Shown here: positions 5,723 through 8,356 of the stretch, in pieces | How positions within the stretch are numbered: position 1 is the first letter of the stretch | Layout of the letters: each line of letters starts with the position of its first letter | NCBI GenBank assembly: GCA_009845645.1 | Contig: VXZF01000360.1 | Location: forward strand, 1-8,356 | Source: Gemmatimonadota bacterium | Lineage (GTDB): Bacteria; Latescibacterota; UBA2968; UBA8231 | Direction of reading: 5' to 3' | Length of the DNA stretch: 8,356 bases | Translations under genes and position numbers: made by a program | The notes under the pieces: generated by a model | What the model was told of the DNA's origin: nothing | Seen by the model: only the letters and a program-made list of their open reading frames with translations | Databases searched by the model: none

Positions 5723-7159
5723 ATGGGACATCCCAACGTACTCTACATCTTCACTGATCAGCAGCGCGTGGATACGCTGCGCTGCTATGGCAACGAGCAG
5801 ATTGAGACCCCGGCGCTCGACGGGTTGGCTGCCAATGGCTTTGTCTTTGAAAACGCCTATGTGAGCCAGCCGGTGTGCAGCCCGGCGCGGGCCACTATGC
5901 TGACTGGACTGTGGCCGCACACTGCCGGCGTGCCCGCGTGCAATGTGCCGCTGCGCGCCGAGGTGCCGACTTTTGCCGAGATGCTGCCGTCGGAATATCA
6001 GACGGCCTTTATGGGCAAATGGCACTTGGGGGATGAGATTTTTTCCCAGCACGGGTTTGCGACGTTGGTCGGCAGCGAAGACTCGTATCGGCGTGGCTAT
6101 TCCGCGCTGGAGCGGCTGGACGTGCTTAGCCCGTATCACCATTTCTTGGTCGAGCGGGGGTTTGCACCCGATGCGGAAAACCTCGGCCAGCGCGTGTTCT
6201 CGCGCCACGCTGAGGCGTCCATGCCGGAGGAATACACCAAGGCGGCGTTTTTGGGCGATCAGGCTGCGGAGTACATCCGCCAGAGCGGCGACGCGCCGTT
6301 CGCGCTGTGCGTCAGCTATCTGGAGCCACATCCACCGCACACTGGGCCGCTCAACAAGTACTACGATCCGGAGATCTTGCCGACCGGACCGAGCTTTAGG
6401 CAGCCCCCGCCGGACGACGCACCCTTGATCGTGCGGCTGATGGCGGCCTTTTACTCGGCCTCGGAAAACTACGGGTTGGACTTGCAAACCGAGGCTGGCT
6501 GGCGCAAGCTGATGGCTCGCTATTGGGGCAATGTGACGCTGGTGGATCGCTCAGTGGCCAAGATCCTCCAGGCTTTGGACGAGAGCGGCAAGGCCGACGA
6601 CACCATTGTGATTTTCACGTCGGATCACGGCGAACTTATGGGCGATCACGGGATTTTGGGCAAGACCCTGATGTACGAGGAGTCGATTAAGGTGCCGTTG
6701 CTACTGCGCGCGCCCATGTTGGATGTGCAACCAAGGCTAATCGGCGGCCAGTTTAGCCACATCGACTTGGTGCCCACGCTGCTGGACTTGCTGGGGTTGG
6801 AAGTGCCGGACCATTTGCAGGGGCAGAGCCGGGTGTCGGTGCTGCGCGGCCGCGACGATTTGGCGGCCAACGACGTGTTTGTCGAGTGGAGCGGTGCCGA
6901 CGGCCATCCGCCGGCCTCAATCGGCGAAGCCGAGCCGAATCGCAGCTTGGTGCATCCCCTCCGCACTATTGTCGCGGCTGATGGCTGGAAGCTCAACCTG
7001 TATGGCAAGGGTCAAGGCGAGCTATACGATTTGAATGCGGATCCGCACGAGTTGGAGAACCTATACCACCGGCGCGAACACCAAGCGCGGATCGGCGAAC
7101 TGCGTGAGCGGATTCGCGCTTGGCAGGAGGAGACCGGCGACGAGGTGGAACTGCCCTAA
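5723..7159 (+). CDS. Type I sulfatase (Cys-type, formylglycine-dependent), apparently cytoplasmic
   Basis: The 478-residue protein is a full-length alkaline-phosphatase-superfamily sulfatase. The signature CSPARATMLTG (52-62) carries C52-x-P-x-R56, the Cys-type motif matured to formylglycine by a separate enzyme not in this window. Metal and active-site positions are visible: D12 and Q13 (FTDQQR), K99/H101 (GKWHLG), H203 (EPHPPH), D301/H302 (SDHGELMGDHG) and K314 (LGKTLMYEES). The GELYDLNADPHELENL tail (432-447) is the usual C-terminal element. It should hydrolyse a sulfate ester. Related members act on phosphonate or phosphate monoesters, so that cannot be excluded. There is no signal peptide: the protein starts directly with MGHPNVLYIFTDQQR, which is unlike the exported sulfatases typical of polysaccharide degradation. 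The substrate should therefore be a small imported compound. The GGGGG run at 5714-5718 serves as ribosome binding site, overlapping the stop of the dehydrogenase gene and implying coupled expression. Confidence 0.93.
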   Translation: MGHPNVLYIFTDQQRVDTLRCYGNEQIETPALDGLAANGFVFENAYVSQPVCSPARATMLTGLWPHTAGVPACNVPLRAEVPTFAEMLPSEYQTAFMGKWHLGDEIFSQHGFATLVGSEDSYRRGYSALERLDVLSPYHHFLVERGFAPDAENLGQRVFSRHAEASMPEEYTKAAFLGDQAAEYIRQSGDAPFALCVSYLEPHPPHTGPLNKYYDPEILPTGPSFRQPPPDDAPLIVRLMAAFYSASENYGLDLQTEAGWRKLMARYWGNVTLVDRSVAKILQALDESGKADDTIVIFTSDHGELMGDHGILGKTLMYEESIKVPLLLRAPMLDVQPRLIGGQFSHIDLVPTLLDLLGLEVPDHLQGQSRVSVLRGRDDLAANDVFVEWSGADGHPPASIGEAEPNRSLVHPLRTIVAADGWKLNLYGKGQGELYDLNADPHELENLYHRREHQARIGELRERIRAWQEETGDEVELP

Positions 7160-7177
7160 TTATCCAACCGCCGCACA

Positions 7178-7209
7178 TGAGACCATACCTAACGAGGTAC
7201 ATGGTCTCA
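7178..7209. terminator. Hairpin between convergent sulfatase and M24 genes, possible bidirectional terminator
   Basis: TGAGACCAT (7178-7186) pairs perfectly with ATGGTCTCA (7201-7209). Inside it ACCT (7187-7190) pairs with AGGT (7195-7198), giving 13 paired positions with a 2-base bulge and a 4-base AACG loop. The right arm contains the stop codon of the M24 gene. Neither side is followed by a T-run, so intrinsic termination is not certain. The position between converging stops 47 bp apart supports a role in ending or protecting both transcripts. Confidence 0.55.
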
Positions 7210-8356
7210 AAGGATCGGCAACTCAGCGCTTGCGGGCTTGGATAGCACCTCGCAGCCGCGATTAGTGACGAGCACGTCTTCTTCGAGCATACAGAAAGCG
7301 TCAGCGGTGAAGAGTCCGGGTTCGATGGTGAAGACCATCCCCTCTGCTAAAATCACCTCGTTTTCAAAGGCGATAAAGGGCGGTTCGATAATCTCCAGCC
7401 CCATCGCATGGCCGATGCCCGTGACCTTTGCGGCATAGTCGGCATGGCCCGAGGCGCTCATCGTCGCCTTCGCGGCGTGGACCAGATCGGAGATGGGGAC
7501 ACCGGGCCGGGTGGCCTCTATCGCCGCCTGCAAACAATCGTAGACGACGCGATAGGCGTCTTGGTGTGCAGCACTAGCCCGCCCCAGCGCGAACATCCGC
7601 GTATAGTCTGACCAGTAGCCCCGATAGACGCCGCCGGCGTCTTGGGTGATCATTTCGCCCGCGGTCAGCACGCGATCAATAGGTCGCCGCAGGGTGCTAT
7701 TGGCGACCCGGATGTCGTCGGGTATATATGGAGCGAGGGTGATCGAGCCCGGCATTTCGGCACCGCGCCTGAGGTGTTCGACCGCGAGCAGGCGACAGAG
7801 CTCCCGCTCGCTCATCCCCGGTTTGACCTCCTCGAAGAGGACCTGATACGCTGCATCAGTGATGGCCACTGCCTCGCGGATGCGCTCCACTTCGGCGCTC
7901 GATTTCCGGGCGCGCAACTGCCAACATAGGGCGGACGCATCGACAAAATCAACATGGGGCAGGTTTTGCTGCAACTGGTCGAAATCTTCGCAAGGCATCC
8001 TGAGCGAGACTATCCCGCCGAGTTCGGTGCCAATGCGGCCTTCTTCCAGCCCGAGTTCGCGCACGGCGTCGGTAATGGCATCAACACCCTGGAGAATATG
8101 TTCTAATGGGAAGGTTCGGATGCTTTTCATCCAGGAATCTTCCTCGCACATACAGGCTTCTTGCGGGGGCACAATAAGCAGTGGTTCGCCCTCCAGCGGC
8201 AGCAGGGTGAACATGGCCGTGTACTGGTGCATCCAGCGGTGGGTCACATGGCCCGTAAAGTAGCGGTGATTGGCCTCGGTGGTGACCAGCACAGCGTCGA
8301 TACCGCGCTCCGCCATTAACACCCTGAGCTTGCTCAGCCGCTGTTGGTATTCTTTG
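7207..8356 (-). CDS. M24 family metallopeptidase (Xaa-Pro aminopeptidase/prolidase/creatinase-like), 5' end outside window
   Basis: A GTG at 8322 and an ATG at 8316 are in frame, but the frame stays open to the right edge. It adds KEYQQRLSKLR, which is the normal N-terminal helix of this family just before MAERGIDAVLVT, so the true start is a few codons off the window. Counting from the GTG, residues 1-130 form the creatinase-type N-terminal domain and 140-371 the pita-bread catalytic domain. All five metal ligands are present: D228 (TQDAGG), D239 (SDYTR), H305 (GIGHAMG), E334 (FTIEPG) and E348 (LEED). The family cleaves Xaa-Pro peptides or related C-N bonds in the cytoplasm. The two accessory histidines of E. 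coli AMPP (H350 and H361) correspond here to T301 and I312 (LEIIEPP), so substrate or rate may differ from classical prolidases. No gene symbol is assigned. It converges on the sulfatase gene. Confidence 0.88.
   Translation of the reverse strand, partial: KEYQQRLSKLRVLMAERGIDAVLVTTEANHRYFTGHVTHRWMHQYTAMFTLLPLEGEPLLIVPPQEACMCEEDSWMKSIRTFPLEHILQGVDAITDAVRELGLEEGRIGTELGGIVSLRMPCEDFDQLQQNLPHVDFVDASALCWQLRARKSSAEVERIREAVAITDAAYQVLFEEVKPGMSERELCRLLAVEHLRRGAEMPGSITLAPYIPDDIRVANSTLRRPIDRVLTAGEMITQDAGGVYRGYWSDYTRMFALGRASAAHQDAYRVVYDCLQAAIEATRPGVPISDLVHAAKATMSASGHADYAAKVTGIGHAMGLEIIEPPFIAFENEVILAEGMVFTIEPGLFTADAFCMLEEDVLVTNRGCEVLSKPASAELPIL

Noticed and set aside
5702..6487. 261-codon open frame on the minus strand
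   Set aside because: It is antisense to the sulfatase gene, which has a full set of family motifs, and its Arg/Gln/His-rich translation is typical of a shadow frame.
2145..7159. Possible genomic island or mobile element boundary
   Set aside because: No integrase, transposase, tRNA gene, direct repeats or clear composition shift could be seen within the window.
7178..7209. Facing GAGACC and GGTCTC sites resembling a cloning cassette
   Set aside because: Only 14 bases separate the two arms, and the surrounding sequence is ordinary gene ends. The sites follow from a natural palindrome, with no vector sequence nearby.

Overview
The window is a GC-rich, gene-dense bacterial segment with seven protein-coding genes and no RNA gene, insertion sequence, CRISPR array or origin that I can see. 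The mix of genes is a glycosidase-like propeller protein, a secreted carbohydrate-binding-type protein, a sodium/solute symporter, a phytanoyl-CoA-dioxygenase-like enzyme, a 2-hydroxyacid dehydrogenase, a sulfatase and an M24 peptidase. That mix recalls uncultured heterotrophs with large catabolic gene sets, such as Candidatus Latescibacterota or Poribacteria, or Planctomycetota relatives. The taxonomic suggestion rests on gene content and on my recollection of similar proteins. It is an inference, not a result.

Layout. On the + strand: the 3' part of a propeller-fold glycosidase-like gene cut by the left edge (1-938), an exported CBM9-like protein (1099-2028), a hairpin terminator, then an SSS-family symporter (2145-3776). 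Converging on the symporter with only 15 bp between stops is a minus-strand Fe(II)/2-oxoglutarate oxygenase of the PhyH family (3792-4568). An 87-bp divergent intergenic region separates it from a + strand pair, a D-2-hydroxyacid dehydrogenase (4656-5714) and a Cys-type sulfatase (5723-7159). The pair is 8 bp apart and almost certainly one operon. Converging on the sulfatase is a minus-strand M24 (Xaa-Pro peptidase/creatinase-like) gene that runs open through the right edge (7207-8356). A strong imperfect hairpin lies at that junction and includes the M24 stop codon.

How the genes may work together (inference). The symporter would import a small organic compound. The sulfatase has no signal peptide, so it should act in the cytoplasm on an imported sulfate (or related) ester. 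The dehydrogenase would handle a 2-hydroxy or 2-keto acid, and the PhyH oxygenase would hydroxylate a related substrate. The exported CBM9-like protein and the propeller protein point to carbohydrate-derived material. No substrate can be assigned from sequence alone.

I found no defence system, toxin-antitoxin pair or mobile element. The most interesting points are the cytoplasmic sulfatase/dehydrogenase pair and a dehydrogenase subfamily with an atypical substrate-side motif. Also notable are a 15-codon upstream ORF joined to the CBM9-like gene by an ATGA overlap, and an M24 enzyme with all five metal ligands but neither accessory histidine.
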